Of a DNA stretch of 64,000 nt, positions 36,260 to 48,230 are shown piece after piece. The notes under the pieces were generated by a model. The model searched no databases. It was not told the origin of the DNA and was given only the letters and a program-made list of their open reading frames with translations. The stretch spans positions 310,001 through 374,000 of the forward strand of contig NZ_CP013650.1 in the NCBI RefSeq assembly GCF_001466725.1, written 5' to 3'. Position 1 is the first letter of the stretch; the number at the start of each line of letters is the position of its first letter. The position numbers and the translations under genes are program-made. Origin of the DNA: Lacimicrobium alkaliphilum. GTDB lineage: Bacteria; Pseudomonadota; Gammaproteobacteria; Enterobacterales; Alteromonadaceae.

Positions 36260-36414
36260 AGTGCTTTTCCTGTTATCAGTTTTTATAGCAGGGAACAGCA
36301 TGGCAAAGGCTCGAAGTTAAGCCAACTTTAAGATGTTACAGGTTGCGAAGTCTGAAACATTCAGAGACTGGTATAAAACAAGTAAATAGAGATAAAGGAG
36401 GTTGGGGAAACAGA

Positions 36415-36443
36415 AAGGGCGGACAGCCTGGCTGCCCGCCCTT
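36415..36443 (-). terminator. terminator after the amidohydrolase pair
   Basis: A long stem AAGGGCGG-A-CAGCC/GGCTG-C-CCGCCCTT with a single T in the loop lies 22 bases past the stop of the minus-strand amidohydrolase. The T run beyond it is weak (TTTCTGTTT on the minus strand), so efficiency is uncertain. Confidence 0.6.
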
Positions 36444-36465
36444 GTGATCTACTGGGTGTTTAAGA

Positions 36466-37665
36466 CTAGTCCACCTTTTCGCCGTTAATCAGCACGGCTT
36501 TAACATGGGTGGTGTACTCGAAGGGGTCACCGTCAAATAACACCAGATCGGCGTCTTTGCCTGTTTCAATCGAGCCAACCTGCTTATCGATACCCCATAA
36601 TCTGGCGGGTACAATGGTGGCGGCCTCTATGGCTTTTTGCTTATCCAGCCCGTTGGCAATGGCGACAGCCGTTTCCCACAGCAGCACTCTGGCCTTGGGC
36701 ACATAGCCTTCATAGCCACCGGCAAACACAAAGGGAATACCGGCCTTATCCAGGATCGCGGCAGCTTCTAAGGTGGTATTCCATTTTTCCATACCGGCGG
36801 GGCGCTGCATGGCAGGCGCCATAATTACTTTGGCGCCGGCCTGCTTCAGCTCATCCCGGATCAGATAGGCTTCGGTGCCATAATTGATCAGCGGCGCCAG
36901 GCCGAATTCTTTGACAATACGCAGGGCGGTGCCAATATCGTCCTCACGATGGGCAGTAAAGATGGCCTGAGTCTCACCACTGAGCACTTTGGCTAATGCC
37001 TGCATGGCCAGATCCGGCTTGCGTTTGTCTTCGTCCTGTTCCATCCATTCCCGGGCTTTATACAGTTCGCCACGGATTCGGGCTGCGGTGGCCATGCGGG
37101 TGCCCGGGCCGCCACTTTTACCAAAAGCCGATTTGGGTGCTTCGCCAAGATTAAACAGCATCGCCACATTGTTTTTCAGCAACATCTGGTCTGCCACTTT
37201 GCCACTGGTCTTAAACAGCGCAGTGGCGCCGCCGATAGGGGCAAAGGGCTGGGGCGTTACATGGATGGTGGTGGTACCGAACTTTCTGACATGTTCTATC
37301 AGCTTTTCTGCCGGGTTAAAGCTGTCCAGTACCCGGTATTCTGCACCCAGCGCGTCGGATTGTTCGAACGCGTCCTGATCTGCAGACACATTGTAGGCGC
37401 CGTTGATACCGACCAGGGTATGGCTGTCAATCAGCCCCGGCAGTACCACTTTGGCGGTTAGCACCTCGGTATTCTCAGGTACCCTGATATCATTGTTGCT
37501 GATGGTCTTAATTTTGCCCTGTTCAACCAGGATCTGAGCATTACTGAGCACGCCCTGCTCAGAACTGGTATAGATTTTTTCCGCTTTAATCAGGGTCGCG
37601 GCCTGAACAGGTATCAGCAGGCTGGCGGCAAGCAGACACAAAAGGCGCTTAGAGGATATTTTCAT
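36466..37665 (-). CDS. exported amidohydrolase paralogue lacking the HxH motif
   Basis: The protein has 399 residues with a signal peptide (LLCLLAASLLIPVQAA). It has the imidazolonepropionase-like amidohydrolase fold: an N-terminal beta-sandwich strip, VVLPGLIDSHTLVGINGAYN, AIFTAHREDDIGTALRI (His), FVFAGGYEG, and the closing GSIETGKDADLVLFDGDPF. In the usual enzymes the strand after GLID reads DxHxH; here it is DSHTLVG, so the second metal His is replaced. The partner at 37665-38951 keeps DTHSHLG. The two genes overlap by one base (TAATG) and are likely co-translated, so they may form a heteromeric enzyme with one active subunit. Periplasmic dipeptidase- or imidopeptidase-like activities are possible. 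Confidence 0.8.
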   Translation of the reverse strand: MKISSKRLLCLLAASLLIPVQAATLIKAEKIYTSSEQGVLSNAQILVEQGKIKTISNNDIRVPENTEVLTAKVVLPGLIDSHTLVGINGAYNVSADQDAFEQSDALGAEYRVLDSFNPAEKLIEHVRKFGTTTIHVTPQPFAPIGGATALFKTSGKVADQMLLKNNVAMLFNLGEAPKSAFGKSGGPGTRMATAARIRGELYKAREWMEQDEDKRKPDLAMQALAKVLSGETQAIFTAHREDDIGTALRIVKEFGLAPLINYGTEAYLIRDELKQAGAKVIMAPAMQRPAGMEKWNTTLEAAAILDKAGIPFVFAGGYEGYVPKARVLLWETAVAIANGLDKQKAIEAATIVPARLWGIDKQVGSIETGKDADLVLFDGDPFEYTTHVKAVLINGEKVD

Positions 37666-38951
37666 TATTCTTCTCCCAGGTGCGGATAACGGTCAGCCAC
37701 GCGAAAACCGCCGGTGGCGTAAAGACGCTGTGATTTATCGCTGCGATCATAGACTTTCTGACCATCGATCCAGGTTTGCTGAACATGGGTGTACAGTGAC
37801 AGCGGATCGCCATCAAACAACACCAGATCGGCATCTTTGCCCACCTCCAGTGAACCCAGTTGTTTATCCAGATCGAGCATCTTCGCCGGATTGATGGTCA
37901 GCGCCCGCAGTGCGCCTTCACGGCTCATGCCGCCGCGTACGGCCAGTGCTGCGGTTCTGAGTAAAAAGCGCGAGTCGATAACCCAGTCATCGGAATGCAG
38001 GGCGATTTCGAGCCCGGCCTTTTCCAGCTGTGCAGGCCCTTGCAGGCTGACCTCGGCGGCTTCATGCTTACCGCCTGGGCTGTCGAGCAAAATATAGGAC
38101 ACCATGGCATCCCGTTTCGCCAGCTCTTCGGCCAGCTTGTAGGACTCTATGCCATGTTGAAGCACCAGACGAAAACCGAACTCATCCTGCAGGCGCAGTA
38201 CGGTCATAATATCGTCAGAGCGGTGGGTGTGATGATGGACGATGCGTTTACCATCCAGCACTTCGAGTAAGGTATTCAGGCCAAGATCCAGATCCGGTGC
38301 CTTGCTGTCGCTGTCCTGTGCGGCCTTATCACGTTTTTTGCCATAGGTGATGGCGTCATAATATTTTTGTCTCGCCAGTGCCGCCGCAGCCATCCGGGTA
38401 TTGGGGGATTTATCATCTCCTTTGGGGTTCTCGCCATTGGCCATTTTCAGGCCCCCTACACTGCCCTTTACCAGCATCTCATCGGCCGTACCATCGCGCA
38501 GTTTGACATAGATAGTCTGGCCGCCAATTACATTGCCGCTGCCGGGCATCACGTTGGAGACGGTTATGCCTCCGGCCCGGGCCACTTTGATTCGCGGGTC
38601 GCTGGCCCAGAAGGAATCCAGAATGCGCAGTTCCGGATTGAGGGTGGCGGAACCTTCGCCGTGATCACCGGCTACGCCCAGATGGCTGTGGGTATCCACT
38701 ATGCCGGGCATAATAATTTTGCCCTTAGCATCAACAATGGTTGCGCCTTTGGGCACTGTGACCTCTGAAGCCGGGCCGATAGCGGCAATTTTGCCATCGC
38801 GGATGACCAGGGTGCCGTTGTCGATGACCTTGTCGGTGATGGGATAGAGGGTGGCGTTGGTGAAGGCAACAGTTTGCGCTGTTGCGAGTGACGCACTGAG
38901 CAGGCCAAGGGCCAGTGCTCCCCAACGCAGACAGAATAAGAGGGTATGCAT
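37665..38951 (-). CDS. exported amidohydrolase (imidazolonepropionase-like)
   Basis: The protein has 428 residues with signal peptide (WGALALGLLSASLATA). Motifs: IIMPGIVDTHSHLG (metal HxH), RIVHHHTHRSDDI (further His), RLVLQHGIES, ALHSDDWVID (metal Asp/His region) and GSLEVGKDADLVLFDGDPL. The metal site looks complete. The family hydrolyses C-N bonds in cyclic or peptide amides; periplasmic pairs like this one are common in Alteromonadales with no proven substrate. It is first in the two-gene operon. No regulator or transporter neighbours it. Confidence 0.85.
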   Translation of the reverse strand: MHTLLFCLRWGALALGLLSASLATAQTVAFTNATLYPITDKVIDNGTLVIRDGKIAAIGPASEVTVPKGATIVDAKGKIIMPGIVDTHSHLGVAGDHGEGSATLNPELRILDSFWASDPRIKVARAGGITVSNVMPGSGNVIGGQTIYVKLRDGTADEMLVKGSVGGLKMANGENPKGDDKSPNTRMAAAALARQKYYDAITYGKKRDKAAQDSDSKAPDLDLGLNTLLEVLDGKRIVHHHTHRSDDIMTVLRLQDEFGFRLVLQHGIESYKLAEELAKRDAMVSYILLDSPGGKHEAAEVSLQGPAQLEKAGLEIALHSDDWVIDSRFLLRTAALAVRGGMSREGALRALTINPAKMLDLDKQLGSLEVGKDADLVLFDGDPLSLYTHVQQTWIDGQKVYDRSDKSQRLYATGGFRVADRYPHLGEE

Positions 38952-39334
38952 AGATTTACCTTATTTAGTTCTTGTTATTAAAAACCAGTAAACACTATAG
39001 CAGGTGGTTGATTCTGTGATCTTTTTTCGACAACTGGCGGTGCTAACGGGATAAGCCGCGCGGGAATGTACGAAAAAAATAAGGATATGAATTCTTAGCA
39101 GGCACATCAGGAGCGGAACAATGCGGTTTGGTCTCTCGGCACAATGGGTTTTCGCCTGAACAAGGCAGTGGATAATCAGGTTCCGGAGCAGCAGACCCTG
39201 TGGATGCTGTTTCTGGGAGTTATGGCCATAGCCAGTCTGAGAGGGCAAAACCGGGAAGTGCGCCGATAGCAGAAGCCGGCACAGAGAAACCCGCCTTGCA
39301 GGTGGTGGTGGCGAGTCCCACCACCACCCGGGGC
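38952..39334. other. gap with hairpin and PEP-CTERM-like remnant
   Basis: This gap separates the amidohydrolases from the GH63 gene and holds no intact gene. On the plus strand, 39144-39269 encodes 41 residues ending VPEQQTLWMLFLGVMAIASL and then RGQNREVRR, which resembles a PEP-CTERM sorting tail with PEQ for PEP; the body of such a protein is missing. Positions 39301-39328 form an 11-bp stem of GGT repeats just past the GH63 stop, without a T run; it may slow or end transcription. Confidence 0.35.
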
Positions 39335-41866
<2,532 letters not shown>

Positions 41867-41894
41867 TTAATAGGTTGTGAAATTTAAATTAAAG

Positions 41895-41911
41895 TATTTA
41901 TACTATAAATA
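41895..41911. promoter_or_regulatory. 17-bp palindromic operator, site A
   Basis: TATTTATACTATAAATA, a perfect 8+1+8 palindrome, lies between the divergent GH63 and TonB receptor genes. The same palindrome, with a different centre base, lies at 50595 and 54106, with a two-mismatch copy at 53980. It is probably bound by the FadR-type regulator encoded at 50667. Confidence 0.8.
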
Positions 41912-42026
41912 TTGCAACTAGAAAGATCCAGTAGTAGTATCGAAAAAGCCTTGAAGCTAAAAGGTTCAAAATGAAGTTAATTAATAAACTAAATCAATAA
42001 GTTGGCATGCTCAGCGGAGGCAATTT

Positions 42027-44762
42027 ATGAAAGCTAGGAACTGGAAGTTAGGTTATCTTCCCATGCTCGTCATGGTTAACATGGGAATAACATCGACGTC
42101 TTTTGCACAAGATCAGCAGAATGCGGAAGGTGACAATGTAGAAGTTATCAGTGTCACCGGAATCAAAAGCAGTCTGGTCCGGGCGATGGATATTAAACAG
42201 GGCAGTGACAATATCGTGGATGCGATTTCTGCTGAGGATATTGGTAAGTTCCCGGATCAAAATGTTGCGGAATCCCTGCAGCGTATCACCGGCGTGTCCA
42301 TTGATCGTGAAGGCGGTGAAGGGCAATTAGTGACAGTACGCGGAATGGGCCCTGAGTTTAATGCTGTGCTGTTAAATGGACGCACGCTGGCGACAGTGGG
42401 CGACCCCTCATCAATGAGCTGGAACGGCTCTCCGGGAGGTCGCGCATTCAGCTTTGATATTTTGCCCTCAGAGCTGATTAATGGCGCAGAAGTTTACAAA
42501 ACCCAGTCAGCAGAGTTACAGGAAGGGTCTGTAGGCGCCACCATTAACATTACCACCATGCGGCCTTTTGATAATCCGGGAATGCATGTCCTGGCCAGCG
42601 CCAAAGCCTTGCATGACGATATGTCGGGCGCAACCAAGCCTCAGTTTTCAGGATTATTCAGCAACACTTTCAATGATGACACCTTCGGTGTGCTGGTTTC
42701 TGTTGCCAGTTATGAACGGGAAAGCCGCTATGAAGAAGCGAATACCGCCTATTACTTTAAAGTTGAGGATCCGCTTGATGGCACTGACTATGGTCAGGTC
42801 TATTTCCCGCGTAACTATGACCAAATCGTACAAACAGAAGACCGGGATCGCTTAAGTGGCAATGTCGTACTGCAGTATGCGCCCAACGACAGGTTACAGA
42901 TCTCTGCCGACTACTTACATTCCAAATATGATGTCAGCGGCCGCCAGGATATCTACCCCTCATGGTTTACTCCAGGTAACGTCAGAAATCCCGAACTGGA
43001 CGAAAATAATACGCTGGTGTATGCCGATTTTGTGGATGTCTTTGTTGAGTCCATGGCTCGGCAGTCAGATGCCTCCAGCAAGCTCAATGCCTATGGTCTG
43101 AATATTGACTGGCAGGCAACCGAAGACTGGAACATGGAACTGGATATCAGTGCTTCAAAGGCGGAGTCTGATCCGGGCAAAGGTTGGTCTGATGTAGTGG
43201 TTGGTCGTCCCGGAGAATTTTCCTATGATCGCCGTCAGGGGCAGCAGGTCCCTACTATGGCCTTTGACCCTATTCAGGCAGGCGATACCCTGACCGCCGG
43301 CTGGACATCTTTGCAAGGTACACGATTAGAAGATGAGGTGAAGGCCGCTAAGTTCGACAACAGCCTGTATGTGAAAGCAGGCCCGCTGGTCGAAGTGAAC
43401 TTTGGCGCACATTATACGGATCGGACTCTGGGCACCGTGTACGGAGAAACGGAGGGGCCTCTGCCGTGGATTTTCGCAGACAACAGCACCCGCATTCCGC
43501 TGCCGGACTCGTTGTTTAACCTGTTCGATGCAGACGGCTTTTTGTCAGGCGCTTCCGGCGACCCCGTGAATCAGTGGCCGACATTCAACACTGATGAAAT
43601 CATGGCGTATCTGAGCAGTGATGAAGTGATTAACATGCTGGATGATCCTCAGGTCGCGCGGGATATATTGAACCGTAATGGTTTTGGCATCGTGCCGGAT
43701 CGCACCGCCTATGATGTTAATGAAGAGGTGATGGCACTGTATACAGATCTCAGTTTTGAAGGTGATATCGGTGATATGTTCTGGACGGTTGTAGCGGGTA
43801 TGCGCTACGTGGATACCACCAGCACCTCCAGTGGTCAGCAAATTGCGCTGTTGGATCTTGTTCCCTCACAAAATGAGCCAAACAAGGTCTTCGCTGAATA
43901 TTCTGACGATTATGTGCCGGTTTCTATCAGTAATGAATACCAGGACTGGCTCCCCAGCGTCAATGCCAATCTTCATATAACCGATGAGTTAATTGGTCGT
44001 GTCGCGGTATCCCGCTCTATTACCCGGCCTGAACTGAATCAGATGAGCCCGCTGACCAACTATGGTGATGGTGAAATTGATGGGTTAACTGGTTCGGGCA
44101 GCAATCCTAAGCTTGCCCCTTACACTTCTGAGAATGTCGACCTGTCCCTTGAATGGTACTACGACGAGGGAAGCTATGCGGCCCTGGCCTATTTCAGAAA
44201 AGACATCGACGGCTATCTGGGCTACAGCACCTTGTCAGAAACGGTGGTCGTGCCGAGCGGTAGTTATGATTATGAAATTTCCCGTCCCATCAATGAAAGC
44301 AGCACAGAGGTGGATGGTTTTGAGTTTGCGGTGCAGCACATGTTCAGCAGCTTACCGGAACCCTTTGATGGGCTTGGCGTGATATTTAACCTGACCAAGG
44401 TGGACAGCAGCTCTGAGCAGGATGATCTGCCGCTGATTGGTCTGGGAGATTCTGAGAATCTGATACTTTTCTATGAAAAAGCCGGATTCCAGGTGCGTCT
44501 GGCCTATAACAATCGTGGTCGCTTTATGCAGACCAAGCCGGTCGTAACCGGTACCAGACAACGAGATGGTCACTATGTTGACGATTATAAGCAGCTTGAT
44601 TTGAGTGGTAGCTATGACATCAATGAAAACTTCACTGTGTTCTTTGAAGGTATTAATCTGACCAATGAACTGACAGTCAAAAATGCTGAATATAAGAACC
44701 AGACGTTGCAGGTAATAGAAACCGGCCCCCGTTATGCGCTGGGTGTCCGGGCGAAGTTCTGA
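42027..44762 (+). CDS. TonB-dependent outer-membrane receptor (carbohydrate/glycopeptide type)
   Basis: The protein has 911 residues, with CGGAGG upstream of the ATG and a signal peptide ending near TSFAQ. The plug domain carries EVISVTGIKSSLVRAMDIK, DIGKFPDQNVAESLQRITGVSID and VRGMGPEFNAVLLNGR, then LPSELINGAEVYKTQSAELQEGSVGATINI in part; this is the form common in Alteromonadales receptors for sugars. The beta-barrel ends in LGVRAKF, with the usual final Phe. It is the uptake gate of the adjoining catabolic locus: operator site A lies 116 bases upstream. Ligand inferred from context: a galactose-containing glycoconjugate, perhaps collagen glycopeptides. Confidence 0.92.
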   Translation: MKARNWKLGYLPMLVMVNMGITSTSFAQDQQNAEGDNVEVISVTGIKSSLVRAMDIKQGSDNIVDAISAEDIGKFPDQNVAESLQRITGVSIDREGGEGQLVTVRGMGPEFNAVLLNGRTLATVGDPSSMSWNGSPGGRAFSFDILPSELINGAEVYKTQSAELQEGSVGATINITTMRPFDNPGMHVLASAKALHDDMSGATKPQFSGLFSNTFNDDTFGVLVSVASYERESRYEEANTAYYFKVEDPLDGTDYGQVYFPRNYDQIVQTEDRDRLSGNVVLQYAPNDRLQISADYLHSKYDVSGRQDIYPSWFTPGNVRNPELDENNTLVYADFVDVFVESMARQSDASSKLNAYGLNIDWQATEDWNMELDISASKAESDPGKGWSDVVVGRPGEFSYDRRQGQQVPTMAFDPIQAGDTLTAGWTSLQGTRLEDEVKAAKFDNSLYVKAGPLVEVNFGAHYTDRTLGTVYGETEGPLPWIFADNSTRIPLPDSLFNLFDADGFLSGASGDPVNQWPTFNTDEIMAYLSSDEVINMLDDPQVARDILNRNGFGIVPDRTAYDVNEEVMALYTDLSFEGDIGDMFWTVVAGMRYVDTTSTSSGQQIALLDLVPSQNEPNKVFAEYSDDYVPVSISNEYQDWLPSVNANLHITDELIGRVAVSRSITRPELNQMSPLTNYGDGEIDGLTGSGSNPKLAPYTSENVDLSLEWYYDEGSYAALAYFRKDIDGYLGYSTLSETVVVPSGSYDYEISRPINESSTEVDGFEFAVQHMFSSLPEPFDGLGVIFNLTKVDSSSEQDDLPLIGLGDSENLILFYEKAGFQVRLAYNNRGRFMQTKPVVTGTRQRDGHYVDDYKQLDLSGSYDINENFTVFFEGINLTNELTVKNAEYKNQTLQVIETGPRYALGVRAKF

Positions 44763-44806
44763 GCGTAAAAATCAGTCTCCCTGTCTGATGTTTTATCTCA
44801 CCTGAA

Positions 44807-44842
44807 AATCCCGGAGGCCTGTCGCCTCCGGGATTATTTTTT
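44807..44842 (+). terminator. Rho-independent terminator of the TonB receptor gene
   Basis: A 12-bp perfect stem AATCCCGGAGGC/GCCTCCGGGATT with loop CTGTC is followed by a T-rich stretch (ATTTTTT), 45 bases after the receptor stop. Confidence 0.92.
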
Positions 44843-44909
44843 GCACTGCATAAAAATGTTCGCCCCCTTTCACGACCTGAGAAAAGTCTTACCCAGGAGG
44901 ATTTCAGCT

Positions 44910-46376
44910 ATGTCACAGCCTCGTCAGCCCAGTCTTACCCAGGCTCTTGTACCCATTCTGGTATTGTTATCACTGTTATTTTTAGCCGTATACTATTTCG
45001 GTGATGCGTCGTCGTCTGGTCCTAATCAGGTAGCGCTATTGCTCTGTGCCGGGGTGGCGACGTTGATTGGTCTGTATAATGGCAATCGCCGTGAACAAAT
45101 AGAACAGGCTATCATTAAAGGGATTAGCCTGACGCTGGGCGCGGTGCTGATATTGCTGGCTGTAGGTTCGTTGATTGGTAGCTGGTTATTGTCAGGCACG
45201 GTACCAACGATGATCTATTATGGTCTGCAATTACTTAACCCCGATTATTTTTATCTGAGTTCTTGCATAATTTGTGCGTTAGTCGCCCTTTGTATTGGCA
45301 GCAGTTGGACTGTGGCAGCCACTATAGGCGTGGCTCTGATGGGTGTGGCCAGTGGAATGGGTTTGTCGGAGGTGATTTGTGCCGGAGCCATCGTCAGTGG
45401 TGCTTATTTCGGAGACAAACTCTCGCCATTGTCCGATACGACTAATCTGGCACCGGCAGTAGCCGGCACCGATATTTTCACCCATATTCGTTTTATGCTC
45501 TACAGTACCTTGCCCAGTTTTGGGCTGACCCTCTTACTGTTTCTTATTCTTGGTCTCAGATCAACAGCAGAGACTAAGTCTATTGAGCTTAGCTCTTTAA
45601 TGCAGAGTTTGTCCTCACACTTTCATATTGCCTGGTATCTGTTGTTGCCGCTGGCCATTACCCTCTTTCTGGCGCTGCGTAAAATACCGGCTTTTCCTGC
45701 TATTGGCATTGGCGCGTTAGTGGGCGGAGTAATGGCGGCCTTTTTTCAGCAAGACTTTATCCAGGCCCAGGCCGCTCCCGCATTGAGTGAGCTGAATGGC
45801 ACGGTTACTGTGATTTGGAAAGCCATGTATGAAGGTATCAGTGTTACCTCTGACGACCCAAGACTGCAGGATTTGCTCAGTGGCGGTGGAATGGGGTCGA
45901 TGCTCAATACCATCTGGCTGATTATCTCGGCCATGACCTTCGGCTCTGTCATGGAGGCTACCGGACTGCTTCAGCGGGTGGTGCAGGAGTTGTTAAAAGG
46001 CGTGAGAACGGTTGCCGGACTGATTATTACCACTATAACAACGGCTTTTGGTACTAACGTTGTAGCGGGTGATCAGTACATAGGTATTGTGATGCCTGCG
46101 CGTATGTTTAAGCCCGAATATGACAAGCGAGGCCTGGCACCGGAAAATCTGTCCCGGGCCGTTGAAGATGGCGGCACTGTTACCTCGGCCCTTATCCCAT
46201 GGAATACCTGCGGTGCCTATATGCATTCTGTGTTGCTGGTAAATCCCTTAGATTACGCGCTCTATGCATTCTTTAACTGGCTTACGCCACTGTTCGGTAT
46301 ACTGTTGGCGTTAATGGGATTGCAACGCCCTGCCTACAAAAGTAATGACACAGCGGTGATCAGGTCAACATTATAA
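44910..46376 (+). CDS. NhaC-family Na+/H+ antiporter
   Basis: The protein has 488 residues and about eleven membrane helices. The ATG at 44910 has AGGAGG nine bases upstream; a longer frame begins inside the preceding terminator and is rejected. NhaC features include GSSWTVAATIGVALMGVASGMG, then GAYFGDKLSPLSDTTNLAPAVAG (quoted in part), and near the end DGGTVTSALIPWNTCGAYM. The family exchanges Na+ for H+, and some members exchange malate and lactate. Within this locus it could restore the sodium gradient used by the vSGLT-like symporter, or export an organic acid product. It has its own unit after a strong terminator. Confidence 0.9.
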   Translation: MSQPRQPSLTQALVPILVLLSLLFLAVYYFGDASSSGPNQVALLLCAGVATLIGLYNGNRREQIEQAIIKGISLTLGAVLILLAVGSLIGSWLLSGTVPTMIYYGLQLLNPDYFYLSSCIICALVALCIGSSWTVAATIGVALMGVASGMGLSEVICAGAIVSGAYFGDKLSPLSDTTNLAPAVAGTDIFTHIRFMLYSTLPSFGLTLLLFLILGLRSTAETKSIELSSLMQSLSSHFHIAWYLLLPLAITLFLALRKIPAFPAIGIGALVGGVMAAFFQQDFIQAQAAPALSELNGTVTVIWKAMYEGISVTSDDPRLQDLLSGGGMGSMLNTIWLIISAMTFGSVMEATGLLQRVVQELLKGVRTVAGLIITTITTAFGTNVVAGDQYIGIVMPARMFKPEYDKRGLAPENLSRAVEDGGTVTSALIPWNTCGAYMHSVLLVNPLDYALYAFFNWLTPLFGILLALMGLQRPAYKSNDTAVIRSTL

Positions 46377-46400
46377 TCGGGGCACAAAAGGAAGTGGAGG

Positions 46401-46426
46401 CTGTCCGCTCCTTCTTGAGCGGACAG
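46401..46426. terminator. bidirectional terminator between antiporter and dehydratase
   Basis: A perfect 10-bp stem CTGTCCGCTC/GAGCGGACAG with loop CTTCTT lies between converging genes. There is no long T run on either side, so termination strength is uncertain. Confidence 0.65.
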
Positions 46427-46448
46427 GGGGTTTAAACTATATAATGCT

Positions 46449-48230
46449 CTAGTGGGAATGACGAGGAAGTTTGTCCCGTAGACGACGATACTTAAGCATA
46501 TCTTCAAATACCCCTCCGCCGTCCAGGTTCGAGACTTTAGCCCGATAGATCTCCTGCCACCAGGTCTGACTTTCAGGATAATGCAGTTCAGGGCTTAATG
46601 CTTCACGGCGTTGTTGCAGTTCGGCGTCACTGAGCTGCACATTGACCAGGCCGGTATTCAGATCCACATTCACCATATCACCGGTTTGCAGTAATGCCAG
46701 GCCGCCGCCATCGGCCGCCTCAGGAGATGCGTTGAGAATAGATGGTGAGCCTGACGTGCCGCTCTGACGCCCATCTCCTATGGTAGGCAGGGCATCGATG
46801 CCTTTGGCCAGCAGGTAGGTGGGAGGTTGCATATTGACCACTTCCGCCGATCCCGGATAGCCTTTGGGGCCGGTATAACGCATCACCAGCATGCAGTTTT
46901 CATCGATGTCGAGGGCAGGATTGTTGATCTCCCGGTGATAGTGTTCTGGCCCGTCAAAAACTATTGCGCGGGCTTTAAAGGCGTTGGGCGTAGCGGGGTC
47001 AGAGAGGTAGCGGCGGCTGAAATCCTCGTTGATGGCAGATACTTTCATCACAGCAGAATCAAACAGGTTGCCTCTTAATACCTTCAGTCCGGCGTGAGCT
47101 TTGACGGGACGATTGAACGGGCGAATCACCTCTTCGTTGTGACATTGTGCATTGTCGCAGTTTTGTGCCAGTGTTGCGCCGGTTACCGTCAGGCAATTGC
47201 CGTCCAGTAAGTTTTCTTGTAACAGCCGCTTAACGACCGACGGCACACCTCCGGCATTATGGAAATCTTCGCTGAGGTATTCGCCCACCGGCTGGCAGTT
47301 AACCAGCTGGGGAATATGCTGACCTATTTCCTGCCAGTCGGTGATATTCAGCTCGATACCAGCATGTCTGGCAATGGCGTTGATATGAATGGGGGCATTG
47401 GTTGAGCCACCCAATGCTGAGCACAGTCGAATGGCATTTTCAAAGGATTGGCGACTGAGAATTTTACTCGGGGTGAGATCCTCAAGTACCATTTCCACCG
47501 CTCGTTTGCCTGTGCGGTAAGCCATTTGTGCTCTTTCCCGATAAGGTGCCGGTATAGAAGCGCAGCCCGGTAACATCATCCCCAGTACCTCGGCCAGACT
47601 GTTCATGGTCAGTGCGGTGCCCATGGTATTGCAGTGCCCGGAGGAGGGAGCTGAGCTGGAAACCTGTTGAATAAAGCTGTCATAGTCAATTTCACCCTTA
47701 GCCAGGCGTTTTCTGGCCTCCCAGATGATGGTGCCGGAGCCCACACATTGACCTTTGTAGGTACCATTGAGCATCGGCCCCACAGAGAACGCGATAGCGG
47801 GCAGATCGACACTGGCCGCACCCATCAGCAGCGCCGGTGTGGTTTTGTCGCAGCCGGTGGTGAGGATCACGCCATCTAATGGGTAACCATGCAACACTTC
47901 AATCAATGACAGACATTGCAGGTTGCGATCCAGCGCAGCGGTCGGGCGCCTGCCGGTTTCCTGGATAGGATGAACGGGAAACTCAATGGCGATACCACCG
48001 GCATCGCGGATACCGTCTTTCAGCCGTTTCGCCAGCTCAACATGAGCCCGGTTGCAGGGCACCAGGTCTGATCCGGTCTGGGCGATGCCGATGACAGGGC
48101 GTGACGATTGCAGCTCTTCAATGGTGAGGCCATAATTGAGATACTTCTCAAGATAGAGCGCCGTCATGTCCGGATTGCTGGGGTCGTCAAACCAGGCGCG
48201 GCTGCGCAAGTTGATTTTTTTGCTTTTCAT
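46449..48230 (-). CDS. IlvD/Edd-family sugar-acid dehydratase (probable D-galactonate dehydratase)
   Basis: Iron-sulfur dehydratase of 593 residues that would convert D-galactonate to 2-keto-3-deoxygalactonate. The ATG at 48230 shares one base with the aldolase stop; it opens MKSKKINLRSRAWFDDP, like the arabonate/xylonate/galactonate branch of the family. Motifs: VPCNRAHVELAKRLKDGI, TTGCDKTTPALLMGAASVDLP (in part TTGCDKTTPALLMG, cluster Cys), SSGHCNTMGTALTMN (cluster Cys) and GSTNAPIHI; near the end RQSGTSGSPSILN. Assignment to galactonate comes from its operon with dgoK and dgoA type genes; the classical E. coli DgoD is an unrelated enolase-type enzyme, so this is a replacement. Confidence 0.85.
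   Translation of the reverse strand: MKSKKINLRSRAWFDDPSNPDMTALYLEKYLNYGLTIEELQSSRPVIGIAQTGSDLVPCNRAHVELAKRLKDGIRDAGGIAIEFPVHPIQETGRRPTAALDRNLQCLSLIEVLHGYPLDGVILTTGCDKTTPALLMGAASVDLPAIAFSVGPMLNGTYKGQCVGSGTIIWEARKRLAKGEIDYDSFIQQVSSSAPSSGHCNTMGTALTMNSLAEVLGMMLPGCASIPAPYRERAQMAYRTGKRAVEMVLEDLTPSKILSRQSFENAIRLCSALGGSTNAPIHINAIARHAGIELNITDWQEIGQHIPQLVNCQPVGEYLSEDFHNAGGVPSVVKRLLQENLLDGNCLTVTGATLAQNCDNAQCHNEEVIRPFNRPVKAHAGLKVLRGNLFDSAVMKVSAINEDFSRRYLSDPATPNAFKARAIVFDGPEHYHREINNPALDIDENCMLVMRYTGPKGYPGSAEVVNMQPPTYLLAKGIDALPTIGDGRQSGTSGSPSILNASPEAADGGGLALLQTGDMVNVDLNTGLVNVQLSDAELQQRREALSPELHYPESQTWWQEIYRAKVSNLDGGGVFEDMLKYRRLRDKLPRHSH

Noticed and set aside
38961..39248. 95-codon minus-strand frame in the amidohydrolase-GH63 gap.
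   Set aside because: Composition and lack of any family pattern point to chance; the opposite strand holds the more suggestive PEP-CTERM-like tail.
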